Source of the DNA: Thermoflexus sp.
Lineage (GTDB): Bacteria; Chloroflexota; Anaerolineae; Thermoflexales; Thermoflexaceae
Length of the DNA stretch: 33,012 nucleotides
NCBI GenBank assembly: GCA_025057635.1
Contig: JANXBD010000013.1
Span: 1 to 33,012 of the forward strand
Direction: 5' to 3'
Part shown: in pieces, positions 8,273-15,992 of the stretch
Numbering within the stretch: the first letter of the stretch is position 1
How the letters are laid out: each line of letters opens with the position of its first letter
Notes under the pieces: generated by a model
The model's input: only the letters and a program-made list of their open reading frames with translations
The model's database searches: none
What the model was told of the DNA's origin: nothing
Program-made: the position numbers and the translations under genes

Positions 8273-8308
8273 AGGGAACGGGGCCATTCAGGGACGGCCC
8301 CGCTCCCT
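8273..8308 (-). repeat. Strong intercistronic hairpin between binding-protein and permease genes
   Basis: Two 13-nt arms (8273-8285 and 8296-8308) pair with a single mismatch (8278/8303) around a 10-nt loop; the core is CGGGGCC / GGCCCCG. There is no T-tract on either side, so it is not a classical terminator. Hairpins at this place in binding-protein operons are known to protect the upstream message and lower downstream expression, which would give an excess of the binding protein. That role is inferred here. The hairpin lies about 100 nt past the stop of the binding-protein gene. Confidence 0.6.
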
Positions 8309-8407
8309 TAGGGGGATAACCTCATGAACCCGATCAAGGAGCGGGGGCGTTGCCACGGATAGAAAGAGGCAAGCTCCGCCTATCCGCCTCGATTCCCCAC
8401 CGCGTCC

Positions 8408-10861
8408 TTACGGACCTACTACCGCCAGCTCGCGGGCGGCCAGCGCGGGCACGCTAACCAGCTTTGAGATGGCCGCCACCTCCAGCTTTACGGTGCCCGT
8501 GGGGAACCGGCCCGTTATATCGCCCGTAAGGACAACCCGATAGCGGCCCTCTGCCGTGAACTGGGCTGGCCCACTGGTCAAAAGATTCCCCTGAGGATCG
8601 AAGACCAGGAATTTGACCTCTTGTAGCTCGGCAGCCGGATATGGCTGATCTTCGAAGGTGATGAACACGTCAAATATTGCTTCCTGACCTCGGGAGATCT
8701 GGCTAGGCCCTTCCACTTCCACGGCAGCGATCTTGGGCTTCGCAAACCGAGCCCACTTGTCTGCGGGATCGGGATAGCCTTCGTAGCGCCTCAGGGTCAG
8801 GATTTTGGCCGTTGGGTCGACCTGTGCCAGGATGTAGGGGCCGGTGCCCACCCAGAAATGCTTATATTGGTCATACCATTTCGCCAGGTTGGCGTAACGG
8901 CTGGCCGCCTCATCGGCTGTCACATACTTGCCCATCGTAGGTTCGTAGGGGATGAACTTCTGGCTTTGCGCCTGATCAAGATACTTCTTTAGGATGGGCA
9001 GGCTAGGCCCAGATACAAAAGACATCCACTCCACTTTCAGTTGCTCGGCCTTGTTGCTCGAGAACGCTAGCTCTTTATTCGAGTCCGCTAGATATCCAAG
9101 GGCCAGAGCGTGCCAAGGCAATTGCCCGTACGCATAATACGGCCACCAGGTCGCGACGAGATTCTCCGCATCCAGGGTGAACAGATCCTCATAGGTTTCG
9201 ATGACCAGAGGGTCGGTGGAGACAATTCGCACTCCTTTGAAATGCTGCAGAAAGTTATCCACGGTTGGCTTTATGGCCTCGTCAAAGATGGGGCTGCCCT
9301 CCTTCCCAGGGTCAAACGTCATGATCATCAACATCACGAAATCCCCCACAGTCAGGGGGCTTCCATCGTGCCAGCGCACTTTCTGGAAGAGATCCCTGGG
9401 GTAATAAACAGTGACCTTTACTCGGGCGGTGACCGTCTGGTTGAACTTCTCCCCAGCCGTAATGAAGCGCTGGTTGACTGGATCCCAGTCGACCCAGGCA
9501 TCGGATGGAACCTCGATCCGGTCTGCGAACTGCAGATCGACCCAATCCAGGGTCTTGATCACCGGCAGGCCTCGCTGAACCACCACCTGGGCCCGCTCGA
9601 CGCGGTTGGGGAGATTTAACCCCGTGTATGGATCGGGGATGACGGCGTATTCTCCCAGGCCCCGCTGGATCACAGTGTCAGATGACCAGTTGGAGCCGGC
9701 GATCGGATTCCAAGGTTGGACGAGCACATCCGGCTGTCCCCAACGAACCCGACCGCCTGCCTGATCCTTAAAGCGTAGGGTAAAGGGCCAGAGCGGCGTG
9801 CCCTCCACACCTCCGGCCAGATCCGCGGCCACCTCCAGCCTAGATAAGTGTGGGGTGAACTTCTGGGCATCCACCAGCCAGACCCGGACCGAATCCTGGA
9901 GGGCAAGCTCCATTGCTCGGGTAAACAGTTGTCCTCGCTCTTCCATCGTAGAGAACTGGTTGTTCGCCAGCTTTTGAGCGATCTCGAAGAACTCGGGCGT
10001 GGGCGTATAAGCCTGCCATAGCCGAGCAGGCTGTCCAAGCTTTGTATAGTAAAAGGCGAAGTTCAAACCAGAATCCCGTTCTACCGCCGTAGTGAGCCAG
10101 CCGCCCGTGTAGAGATGCCACTTGCCCTCCGCTGGATCGGATTGAATCCAGATAGGGGCGGCCTCGATCCGGTTTTTATACTGACGATCCACGGTGAAGC
10201 CCAGCTTCTCCAACTGGGTGGCGACGTAGTCGCCGATTTGTATCCGCTCGTCATCGTTCCGGATGATAAAGATCAGCGTAATCGGCTGGCCCTTGTAGGT
10301 CCACTTCCCATCTGCCCCCTGCTGAGCGCCCAACTCGGTCAGTCGCTTGGAGATTACCTCTCGAGCCCGGTCGAGATTATAAGCGTATTTGGTCTCTAGG
10401 GGCCGGATTGTATCCAGATAGCGAATGTAATCCGGAAAGGCGGAAACCACGGGCAGGATCTTAGAGGTGGCTAAGCCGCCGAAGATTTCCTGGACGATGA
10501 AATTGCGATCCACCGCCCAGTTCATCGCCTCCCGGATTTGGGGATCCCCGAAAGGATTCAGACGGCCGTCCTGAAAGTTCAACACCGGGTTGAACGTCAG
10601 CTCATACGAAACTCCGAAGGCGGCAGAGTAAGTTAATTCTGGATCCGCCTGGATGCGTCGAAATCGCTCCGGCCCGCCCACGCCATGTGCGAAGATATCG
10701 ATATCCCGTGAGAGCAGGCGGGCGATCCCTTGCTCATCATTTTCCAAGGCCAAAACGACTATTTCATCCGGCCGGGCGCCGGCGCGTGTCGCAGGTCGGC
10801 AGGCGCCCAGAAAGAGGGCCAAGGCTATCCCAAGCGAAAGTATAGCGAATATCCGCTTCAT
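8408..10861 (-). CDS. Substrate-binding lipoprotein, SBP family 5, with apparently permuted halves
   Basis: This lipoprotein of 817 residues is the extracytoplasmic receptor of the peptide-type importer. The signal peptide ends in a lipobox LGAC (C21). The start ATG 10861 has a near-perfect AAAGGAGG 8 nt upstream. Family-5 motifs are present but in swapped order: the usually C-terminal ones come first (RLLSRDIDIF 49-57ff, REAMNWAVDRNFIV 110-123), then the usually N-terminal ones (DPYTG about 410-414, VRWHDGSPLTVGDFV 495-509, GTGPYIL 672-678). Residues about 715-817 form a beta-rich, Ig-like end. Usual length is about 500-600. It is the first gene of the transporter cluster. The substrate is unknown: peptides are likely, but sugars are possible. 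Confidence 0.88.
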   Translation of the reverse strand: MKRIFAILSLGIALALFLGACRPATRAGARPDEIVVLALENDEQGIARLLSRDIDIFAHGVGGPERFRRIQADPELTYSAAFGVSYELTFNPVLNFQDGRLNPFGDPQIREAMNWAVDRNFIVQEIFGGLATSKILPVVSAFPDYIRYLDTIRPLETKYAYNLDRAREVISKRLTELGAQQGADGKWTYKGQPITLIFIIRNDDERIQIGDYVATQLEKLGFTVDRQYKNRIEAAPIWIQSDPAEGKWHLYTGGWLTTAVERDSGLNFAFYYTKLGQPARLWQAYTPTPEFFEIAQKLANNQFSTMEERGQLFTRAMELALQDSVRVWLVDAQKFTPHLSRLEVAADLAGGVEGTPLWPFTLRFKDQAGGRVRWGQPDVLVQPWNPIAGSNWSSDTVIQRGLGEYAVIPDPYTGLNLPNRVERAQVVVQRGLPVIKTLDWVDLQFADRIEVPSDAWVDWDPVNQRFITAGEKFNQTVTARVKVTVYYPRDLFQKVRWHDGSPLTVGDFVMLMIMTFDPGKEGSPIFDEAIKPTVDNFLQHFKGVRIVSTDPLVIETYEDLFTLDAENLVATWWPYYAYGQLPWHALALGYLADSNKELAFSSNKAEQLKVEWMSFVSGPSLPILKKYLDQAQSQKFIPYEPTMGKYVTADEAASRYANLAKWYDQYKHFWVGTGPYILAQVDPTAKILTLRRYEGYPDPADKWARFAKPKIAAVEVEGPSQISRGQEAIFDVFITFEDQPYPAAELQEVKFLVFDPQGNLLTSGPAQFTAEGRYRVVLTGDITGRFPTGTVKLEVAAISKLVSVPALAARELAVVGP

Positions 10862-11134
10862 CTCTTCTCCTCCTTTCTTTGAAGGGCTCAAAAGAGAATG
10901 AACATGCACTCCTTGCACCGGAGATGCGGATAACCCTGCTCAAAGCATGCGGGGTCTTTCCTCTTGAGCCGCTTGAAAACGGGAAGCAAAGATCGGGGTG
11001 AATTGAAGATATGGCCTTCTTGTTCCCAAAAGCCAGCCCTTTAGCAGAGTGAACGGGGAGGATCCTAGCACTCCCGAGGTTGCCGGGCCTATCCTCCAGA
11101 AGTAGAGATTTCCCTCATCTCACTAGCGGTGCAC

Positions 11135-11163
11135 ATTATAATTGCTTCGACCATTATGGGCAA
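11135..11163 (-). promoter_or_regulatory. Sigma-70 type promoter of the ABC transporter operon
   Basis: On the minus strand TTGCCC (11158-11163) and a perfect TATAAT (11135-11140) are separated by exactly 17 nt. Transcription would start near 11128, leaving a leader of about 265 nt before the binding-protein ATG at 10861. The leader has a loose 6-bp inverted repeat (10938-10943 / 10964-10969) but no riboswitch I recognise. The rest of the gap 10862-11359 shows no gene, and I see no convincing promoter for the divergent gene at 11360. Confidence 0.7.
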
Positions 11164-11359
11164 ACTATGCGTCCATCCTTATTCCAAATCTTGTGAGTTG
11201 TTCTGCGAGCGTGGATGCCGAAGGGAATCCTAGAACGTGTGGTTGGCGCGCTGGAAGCTTGCGGTCATGCATCGTCTTGCATTTCGGGAACTTTCGTAAT
11301 CATATCATAATCATGGCGATGTCTCCTGGATGGGACTAACAGCCGGAGCGCTTCGCTGA

Positions 11360-12928
11360 ATGGATATATTGCAGCAGTTATGGGCCTGGCTGGCAGACCC
11401 GAACGTGGCGTATCTTCTGCTGGTGGGTGGGATCCTAGCGGCTGTCGCCGCCTGGAGCATTCCGGGTACCGGGCTTGGGGAGGGCCTGGCCATATTGATG
11501 TTGGGCCTGGCCTTGATCGGCTTATTGCGCCTGTCGATCAGCATGGCAGGCCTCTTGCTGATCCTGCTGGGCGCCCTCATGCTCCTATCGGAGCTCTATT
11601 TCCAGAGCGGCGGATATCTCGGACTATCCGGAGCCATAGCTATAGGCATAGGCGGGATGTTCCTGCTTCCTCTAGGCACCGGACGACAGATCGCTCCGGT
11701 GGTTCTGATCGGAGCCACCATAACGGCGGCTGCGGCTTCGCTTGGTCTGGCTTTCCTAATTCGGGAGCTCGGGCATCGCCCTCCACTTCAGGCGATGGAG
11801 CATCTGATTGGGGCAGAGGGGGTTGCACAGACTGATCTGGATCCTGAGGGGACTGTCTGGGTACGGGGAGAAACCTGGACGGCGCAGGCGGTCGAGGGAA
11901 GGATCACCGCTGGAGAACGGGTTCGGGTGTTGGCGGTTCGCGGCTTGCGACTCCAAGTGACCCGTGAGGAACAGCCCTCCTCATCTTCACCTGCGCCGGC
12001 TCGGGAAGCCTCCTATCCTCCATCCACATCCGCGGGCTCAGCGACCCTAGGCAGCGGCATGGCCCTCCTTCTCGCTGTTCACTGGATCGGCTTTCTGATC
12101 TCCGGCTTGCCTATCGGAGATTTATCCCCTCAAGCCAAGTCCTCTCTCGCTATTCCCCATCGGCTCTCTGAGGAGCTTGCGGCCCGCTCCGTCGTCAAAC
12201 AGGTGGTGGCTGGGATCCTGGTAGCATTAGGATGGATGGCTCTGGGCTTGCTTCTGGTCTTACTGCTGATCAGGCCTCGAGGTTCTCAGCGGATTTTGAA
12301 GGCCGTTATGTTCGGCGTGCTGGGTTTCATGCTCTTTTTCTGCTTACGCCTCTTGACCGCCTCTCTGATTGGGCCAATTGCTCCTTGGATCCTTGCGCTT
12401 TTGGTAGGGCTTGCTTTTGGTCTAGCGTTCTGGTGGTCTCGTCGACCAGGATGGCTAGCGTCAACCCTGATGGGGTTACTGATCTGTGGTTCAGCTGCAG
12501 CTTATTTGGGTCACCTCTGGACGCCCATGGCAGCAGCCGGGCTGTTGCTTGGGATGATGTTTTACGACGCGCTAAGTGTGTATGTGTTCAGGCATATGCA
12601 ACGGCTGGCGGAGTGGGCCATCGAGGAGCGCATTCCGATGATGTTTCTCATCCCTCTTGGTTTTCCCTTTTCTAGATCGAGGGGGCCCCTCTTACTCCTG
12701 GGATTCGGAGATGTGGTGCTACCGGCGATTCTAACCTTTTCGGCCCTTCGGGCCCATCCTACGCCATGGCCAGCCGTGGGAGCGCTTCTTGGCATCCTAA
12801 TAGGATACGCGGTCATGGCCAGCCGCTTTCTAATCAGAGGGGAAAGCCACGCGGGTCTGCCTTTCCTCGCTGGAGGGGCCTTTCTGGGTTATGGGCTAGG
12901 AAGCGCGTTGGAGTGGGCCTTCGGATAA
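11360..12928 (+). CDS. NfeD-family protein fused to a presenilin-like intramembrane aspartyl protease
   Basis: One uninterrupted frame of 522 residues joins two membrane modules. Residues 1-135 are the multi-TM part of NfeD (NPGTGL-type start, SMAGLLLILLGALMLLSELY at 61-80), and 146-200 are its soluble OB-fold (GAEGVAQTDLDPEGTVWVRG at 151-170). A Ser/Pro linker spans about 205-230. Residues 233-522 have about eight TM segments with the GxGD protease signature: YD (Y402, D403 in FYDALSVYVFRHM), GFGD (448-451) followed by VVLP, and the PAL-like LPFL (500-503). These match the archaeal/bacterial presenilin-homologue family (peptidase family A22). Both catalytic Asp are present. NfeD proteins normally partner SPFH/stomatin membrane proteins; none is visible in this window. 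Start ATG has a weak GGAG 10-11 nt upstream. Confidence 0.85.
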   Translation: MDILQQLWAWLADPNVAYLLLVGGILAAVAAWSIPGTGLGEGLAILMLGLALIGLLRLSISMAGLLLILLGALMLLSELYFQSGGYLGLSGAIAIGIGGMFLLPLGTGRQIAPVVLIGATITAAAASLGLAFLIRELGHRPPLQAMEHLIGAEGVAQTDLDPEGTVWVRGETWTAQAVEGRITAGERVRVLAVRGLRLQVTREEQPSSSSPAPAREASYPPSTSAGSATLGSGMALLLAVHWIGFLISGLPIGDLSPQAKSSLAIPHRLSEELAARSVVKQVVAGILVALGWMALGLLLVLLLIRPRGSQRILKAVMFGVLGFMLFFCLRLLTASLIGPIAPWILALLVGLAFGLAFWWSRRPGWLASTLMGLLICGSAAAYLGHLWTPMAAAGLLLGMMFYDALSVYVFRHMQRLAEWAIEERIPMMFLIPLGFPFSRSRGPLLLLGFGDVVLPAILTFSALRAHPTPWPAVGALLGILIGYAVMASRFLIRGESHAGLPFLAGGAFLGYGLGSALEWAFG

Positions 12929-13012
12929 CCCCTCAGGAGCTGCCTTTAGAGTTCAGCATACCGGGTCTGAGCCTTCAATTCTCAGCTGATCATTTGGGTG
13001 ATCGCAGCCTAA

Positions 13013-13041
13013 TTGCATAATCGATGGATCTGTGGTAGGAT
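13013..13041 (+). promoter_or_regulatory. Promoter of the rpsF-ssb-rpsR operon
   Basis: TTGCAT (13013-13018) and TAGGAT (13036-13041) are separated by 17 nt, 70 bp upstream of rpsF. It falls between the NfeD-presenilin gene and rpsF, so the ribosomal operon can be expressed independently. Confidence 0.65.
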
Positions 13042-13110
13042 ACCTCTCGCTTTGCGCCTTTCCGCTCCTGCCTCCAGCAGGGGCAATCCCAAGGGAAGGA
13101 GGACATTCTC

Positions 13111-13425
13111 GTGTTGATTCAGTCAATGCCTCGGATTCGGCCTTACGAGTTAATGGTCGTTCTAGATCCAGATTTGGCTCCCGAGCAGCAGGATCAGATC
13201 GTCGAGCGTATCAAAACTGTGATCACTTCGAATGGCGGGCAGATCCAGGAAATGATCCCTTGGGGCCGTCGCCGTTTTTGCTATCCGATCCGACGGAGGA
13301 TGGAGGGCCAGTATGTTCTGATGCGGGCGGAGATGCCCGCCCATGCAGTTGCTCCTCTGGAGCGGGCCTTGCGGATCACTGAAGAAATCCTGCGCTATCT
13401 TCTAGTTCGTCTGGACGAAGAGTGA
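13111..13425 (+). CDS. rpsF: 30S ribosomal protein bS6
   Basis: This 104-residue protein binds S18 and 16S rRNA on the platform of the small subunit. The N-terminal RPYELMVVLDPDL and central GRRRFCYPIRRRMEGQYVLM segments are characteristic of S6. The start is GTG 13111 with AGGAGG 8 nt upstream; an ATG at 13126 would remove five residues (family start is usually close to the YE motif, so either is possible). It overlaps the open frame of ssb only through an unlikely early GTG; the real ssb start is 45 bp downstream. First gene of the classical rpsF-ssb-rpsR order. Confidence 0.97.
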   Translation: MLIQSMPRIRPYELMVVLDPDLAPEQQDQIVERIKTVITSNGGQIQEMIPWGRRRFCYPIRRRMEGQYVLMRAEMPAHAVAPLERALRITEEILRYLLVRLDEE

Positions 13426-13469
13426 GGAATATCATATACGCATGGAGATGCGGAGGGTGGAGTCCAGCG

Positions 13470-13880
13470 ATGCGTGGGTTGAATAAAGTGATCATTATCG
13501 GACAGGTCGGACGGGATCCGGAGATGCGTTTCACTACCAACGGGCGCTCGGTGACCACATTCCCGGTGGCCACCAGCCGGATCTGGATCGCTAGCAATGG
13601 GGATCGGCGGGAGGAGACGGAGTGGTTTAATGTCGTCGCATGGGGTGGGCTGGCCGAGGTCTGCAAACAGCGCCTCCGAAAGGGAATGTATGTGTATGTG
13701 GAGGGTCGGCTACAGACCCGGGGCTGGGAAGATGCTGAAGGGCGCCGACATTATCGGACTGAGCTGGTGGCCAATCAAATGATCTTCCTGGGTGAAGGTC
13801 GCGCCCCGATTCAGACGTTTGGGGAAGAAGAAGAAACATCAGCCGAAGAGGAGACCTCCGAAGAGTTTCCCTTCGGATGA
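13470..13880 (+). CDS. ssb: Single-stranded DNA-binding protein
   Basis: This 136-residue protein has the SSB OB-fold from the start (LNKVIIIGQVGRDPEMRF, then TEWFNVVAWGGLAEVC and KGMYVYVEGRLQTRGWED). The C-terminus is acidic and ends EEFPFG, a variant of the usual DDDIPF tip through which SSB recruits replication and repair partners; the extra terminal Gly is slightly unusual. ATG 13470 has GGAG 8 nt upstream; an upstream in-frame GTG at 13422, overlapping the rpsF stop, would add 16 non-conserved residues. Confidence 0.96.
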   Translation: MRGLNKVIIIGQVGRDPEMRFTTNGRSVTTFPVATSRIWIASNGDRREETEWFNVVAWGGLAEVCKQRLRKGMYVYVEGRLQTRGWEDAEGRRHYRTELVANQMIFLGEGRAPIQTFGEEEETSAEEETSEEFPFG

Positions 13881-13918
13881 GATTCAGCATCGCATATTCA
13901 TAGATTCGGAGGCTAGCC

Positions 13919-14281
13919 TTGGCGGAAGAGAGGAATGCGATTGAAATCCCAGCGTCGGAAGCTGTGGAGGCTGCTACAGAGGGGACAGTCTCCACGGGAA
14001 TGTCTCAGGCTGCCCCTGCGAAGGCCGCTCCGGTGCGCCGTTATGTGCAGCCGCCTCGTCTATGTTATTTCTGCGTGGAGCGCGTGACGATTGACTATAA
14101 AAACATCGACCTCCTGCGCCGGTTCGTGAACGAGCGGGCGCGCATCAAGCCGCGTCGTCAGACCGGCACGTGTGCGAAGTGCCAGCGGCGCCTCTCCGTG
14201 GCCATCAAGCGGGCGCGTCATCTAGGGCTCCTCCCCTTCACGGCAGAACATGTGCGCAAGTATGGCTGGGGAGGCGTCTAA
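13919..14281 (+). CDS. rpsR: 30S ribosomal protein bS18, zinc-binding type
   Basis: The conserved core ([17 protein letters not shown], then [19 protein letters not shown]) is that of S18, which pairs with S6 on the platform. Two CxxC pairs (C49/C52 in LCYFC and C85/C88 in CAKC) form the zinc site of the C+ type of S18. A non-conserved Ala/Glu/Pro-rich extension of about 40 residues precedes the core. The start is TTG 13919, backed by GGAGG 6 nt upstream; an ATG at 14000 is possible but has no good ribosome site. A strong terminator follows; rplI, often next in this operon, is absent. Confidence 0.95.
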   Translation: MAEERNAIEIPASEAVEAATEGTVSTGMSQAAPAKAAPVRRYVQPPRLCYFCVERVTIDYKNIDLLRRFVNERARIKPRRQTGTCAKCQRRLSVAIKRARHLGLLPFTAEHVRKYGWGGV

Positions 14282-14340
14282 GCCTTCCCAACCCCATCGT
14301 TTTTTCATCCTGGGGTGTTGGGACGAGGCCTATGCCATGA

Positions 14341-14377
14341 AGACGGGGCGCAGAGTATGCGCCCCGTCTCTTTATCT
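14341..14377 (+). terminator. Rho-independent terminator of rpsF-ssb-rpsR
   Basis: A perfect 12-bp stem (14341-14352 with 14358-14369, core GACGGGGCGCA / TGCGCCCCGTC) with a 5-nt loop is followed by the T-rich ctctttatct. It lies 60 bp after rpsR. Confidence 0.9.
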
Positions 14378-14408
14378 GCGCTGATTGAATCTATTCGCTA
14401 CGCCGAGA

Positions 14409-14417
14409 TGGGATAAT
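14409..14417 (+). promoter_or_regulatory. Possible extended -10 promoter of the SurA-like gene
   Basis: TG-g-GATAAT (TG 14409-14410, box 14412-14417) fits an extended -10 element. No -35 box stands at the right distance; the nearest TTGAAT (14385-14390) is 21 nt away. It sits after the ribosomal terminator and 155 bp before the next start. Confidence 0.35.
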
Positions 14418-14572
14418 TCGTTTTGAATGGGAAGCCCGAAACCTGAAGGGCCAAGCCCTGCCGGAGAGCCTGCAAGGACAAAGGTCCGCTATCTGATTCC
14501 AAGAAGAAATCGTTGGAAGCTCTCGTTGACCCTGGAGGGTCAATCCAACTAACTTCGAGGGAAGACCCTGGC

Positions 14573-15766
14573 ATGGCTCGTCAATCGACCCCGATGAATC
14601 GTAAGACCCTCTCCCGAGCGGAGCGAGAAGCTCGGATCCAGCGCTGGATCTTGCTGGCCACTGCGGGGGTGGTGGTGCTGGTGATCCTGATTCTCTCTGG
14701 TGGGTTCTTCTATGAGCAGGTGATCTGGCCGGATCAGCCGGTCGCCTCCGTGGATGGCCGGCCGATTCGAACCCGGGAGTTCCAAAAGCGGTTCCGGTTT
14801 GCTTATGACTCGCTAAGGCAACAGGTGGATTTCCTGGAGCGGCAGATCGCAGCTCTGGATCCGAATGACCCGAATCAGTCCTCTATCGCTGATTTATATC
14901 GACAACAGATCCTTCAGATCAACAGGCAATTCGACGATCCCGCCTTGCTAGGTCGGGCCATTCTTCAACGGATGATTGATGAACAGTTAATCCGAACAGA
15001 AGCGGAGCGGCGTGGGATCCAGATTCCTCCAGCAACAGTCGACCGGGAGATCGAGCAGCGCTTTGGCTTCATTCGAGAGACCCCGACTCCCCTCGGATCA
15101 CCCACGCCGACCGTCACACCGGGCACTGGGACGCCCCTGCCGACCCCTTTCCCAACGCCCACGCCGATGTCTGAAGCCAGTTTCCGGGCCCTGTATGCGG
15201 CTCAACTCCAACGGTGGGAAGGGGAGCTGGGATTCACTGAATCGGATTATCGGGCCATGATCGAGGCGGAGCTGCTGGAACAGGCATTGCGGGAAGCATT
15301 CGCCCAGGAGGTGCTCACCCGTGAAGAACATGTGGATGTTCGCTTGATCACCGCGGAGACGTTGGATTTGGCAAATGATCTCTATCGTCAGATTCAGACT
15401 GAGGGGTTTGAGAAGGTGTTCGGGGAAGTTCAAGCGGGGAAGGTGGTCAGCGCCACCGCTCAGAATCTGGGCTGGACGCCATTAGGCGGCTTGAGCCCCG
15501 TGTATGGGGATGAGCTGGAGCGGATCGTTTTCGCCACTCCTGTTCTATCTGTGACATCAGTGATCACATCGCCGCTGGGGTATCACATCATCTGGGTGGC
15601 GGGTCGGGAGGATCGGGAGCTGGCACCTCCTTACCTGCGGGTTCGCCAACAGCAAGCGTTTGAGGACTGGCTCCAAAGGCAACGAACCGATCCGAACCGC
15701 GTGCGGTATTTCGATTGGCAGAATCGGATTCCACGTGCTGCCCTGATGCCTTCGGCCCGTCGTTGA
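14573..15766 (+). CDS. Membrane-anchored SurA/PpiC-type peptidyl-prolyl isomerase or foldase
   Basis: This 397-residue protein is a predicted extracytoplasmic folding factor. One TM segment (about 25-45) follows a basic N-terminus. Then comes a SurA_N-like helical region (about 52-165, with PVASVDGRPIRTREFQKRF and LLGRAILQRMIDEQLIRTEA). A Thr/Pro-rich insertion (about 172-203) separates it from more helices and a parvulin-like rotamase domain (about 275-360, AQNLGWTPLGGLSPVYGDEL and SPLGYHIIWVAGRED). I chose ATG 14573 over TTG 14513 because the longer form adds unlike-family residues and neither has a strong ribosome site. The low-complexity insertion is like the tail of the protein at 1-548. 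Confidence 0.85.
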   Translation: MARQSTPMNRKTLSRAEREARIQRWILLATAGVVVLVILILSGGFFYEQVIWPDQPVASVDGRPIRTREFQKRFRFAYDSLRQQVDFLERQIAALDPNDPNQSSIADLYRQQILQINRQFDDPALLGRAILQRMIDEQLIRTEAERRGIQIPPATVDREIEQRFGFIRETPTPLGSPTPTVTPGTGTPLPTPFPTPTPMSEASFRALYAAQLQRWEGELGFTESDYRAMIEAELLEQALREAFAQEVLTREEHVDVRLITAETLDLANDLYRQIQTEGFEKVFGEVQAGKVVSATAQNLGWTPLGGLSPVYGDELERIVFATPVLSVTSVITSPLGYHIIWVAGREDRELAPPYLRVRQQQAFEDWLQRQRTDPNRVRYFDWQNRIPRAALMPSARR

Positions 15767-15992
15767 GGGCGCATACGCGAGCGAGGTCGGTGCCTCGCGG
15801 AAGCGGCGAGGAGCGTTCTGGGCCTTCGCTCAGGTGCCCTCTAAGGGCATGAGTAAAAGCACCGGTAAGCTGAGCTCCAGCGCTCCAGCCGGTATGGCAT
15901 ATACGGATAAGGGTGCAAACCCGATCCTTCCAACCTCCCAGAAGTCTGGGCACGACTTGCGCGATGGGATGTTGAGACAGCCCTCTTTGCAC

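Noticed and set aside
10862-11128. Riboswitch in the long leader of the transporter operon
   Set aside because: No known riboswitch core is recognisable; only a 6-bp inverted repeat with a long loop is present.
15781-15849. Hairpins between the convergent SurA-like and hypothetical genes as terminators
   Set aside because: Stems are only 6 bp (15781-15798 and 15835-15849) and no T-tract follows on either strand.
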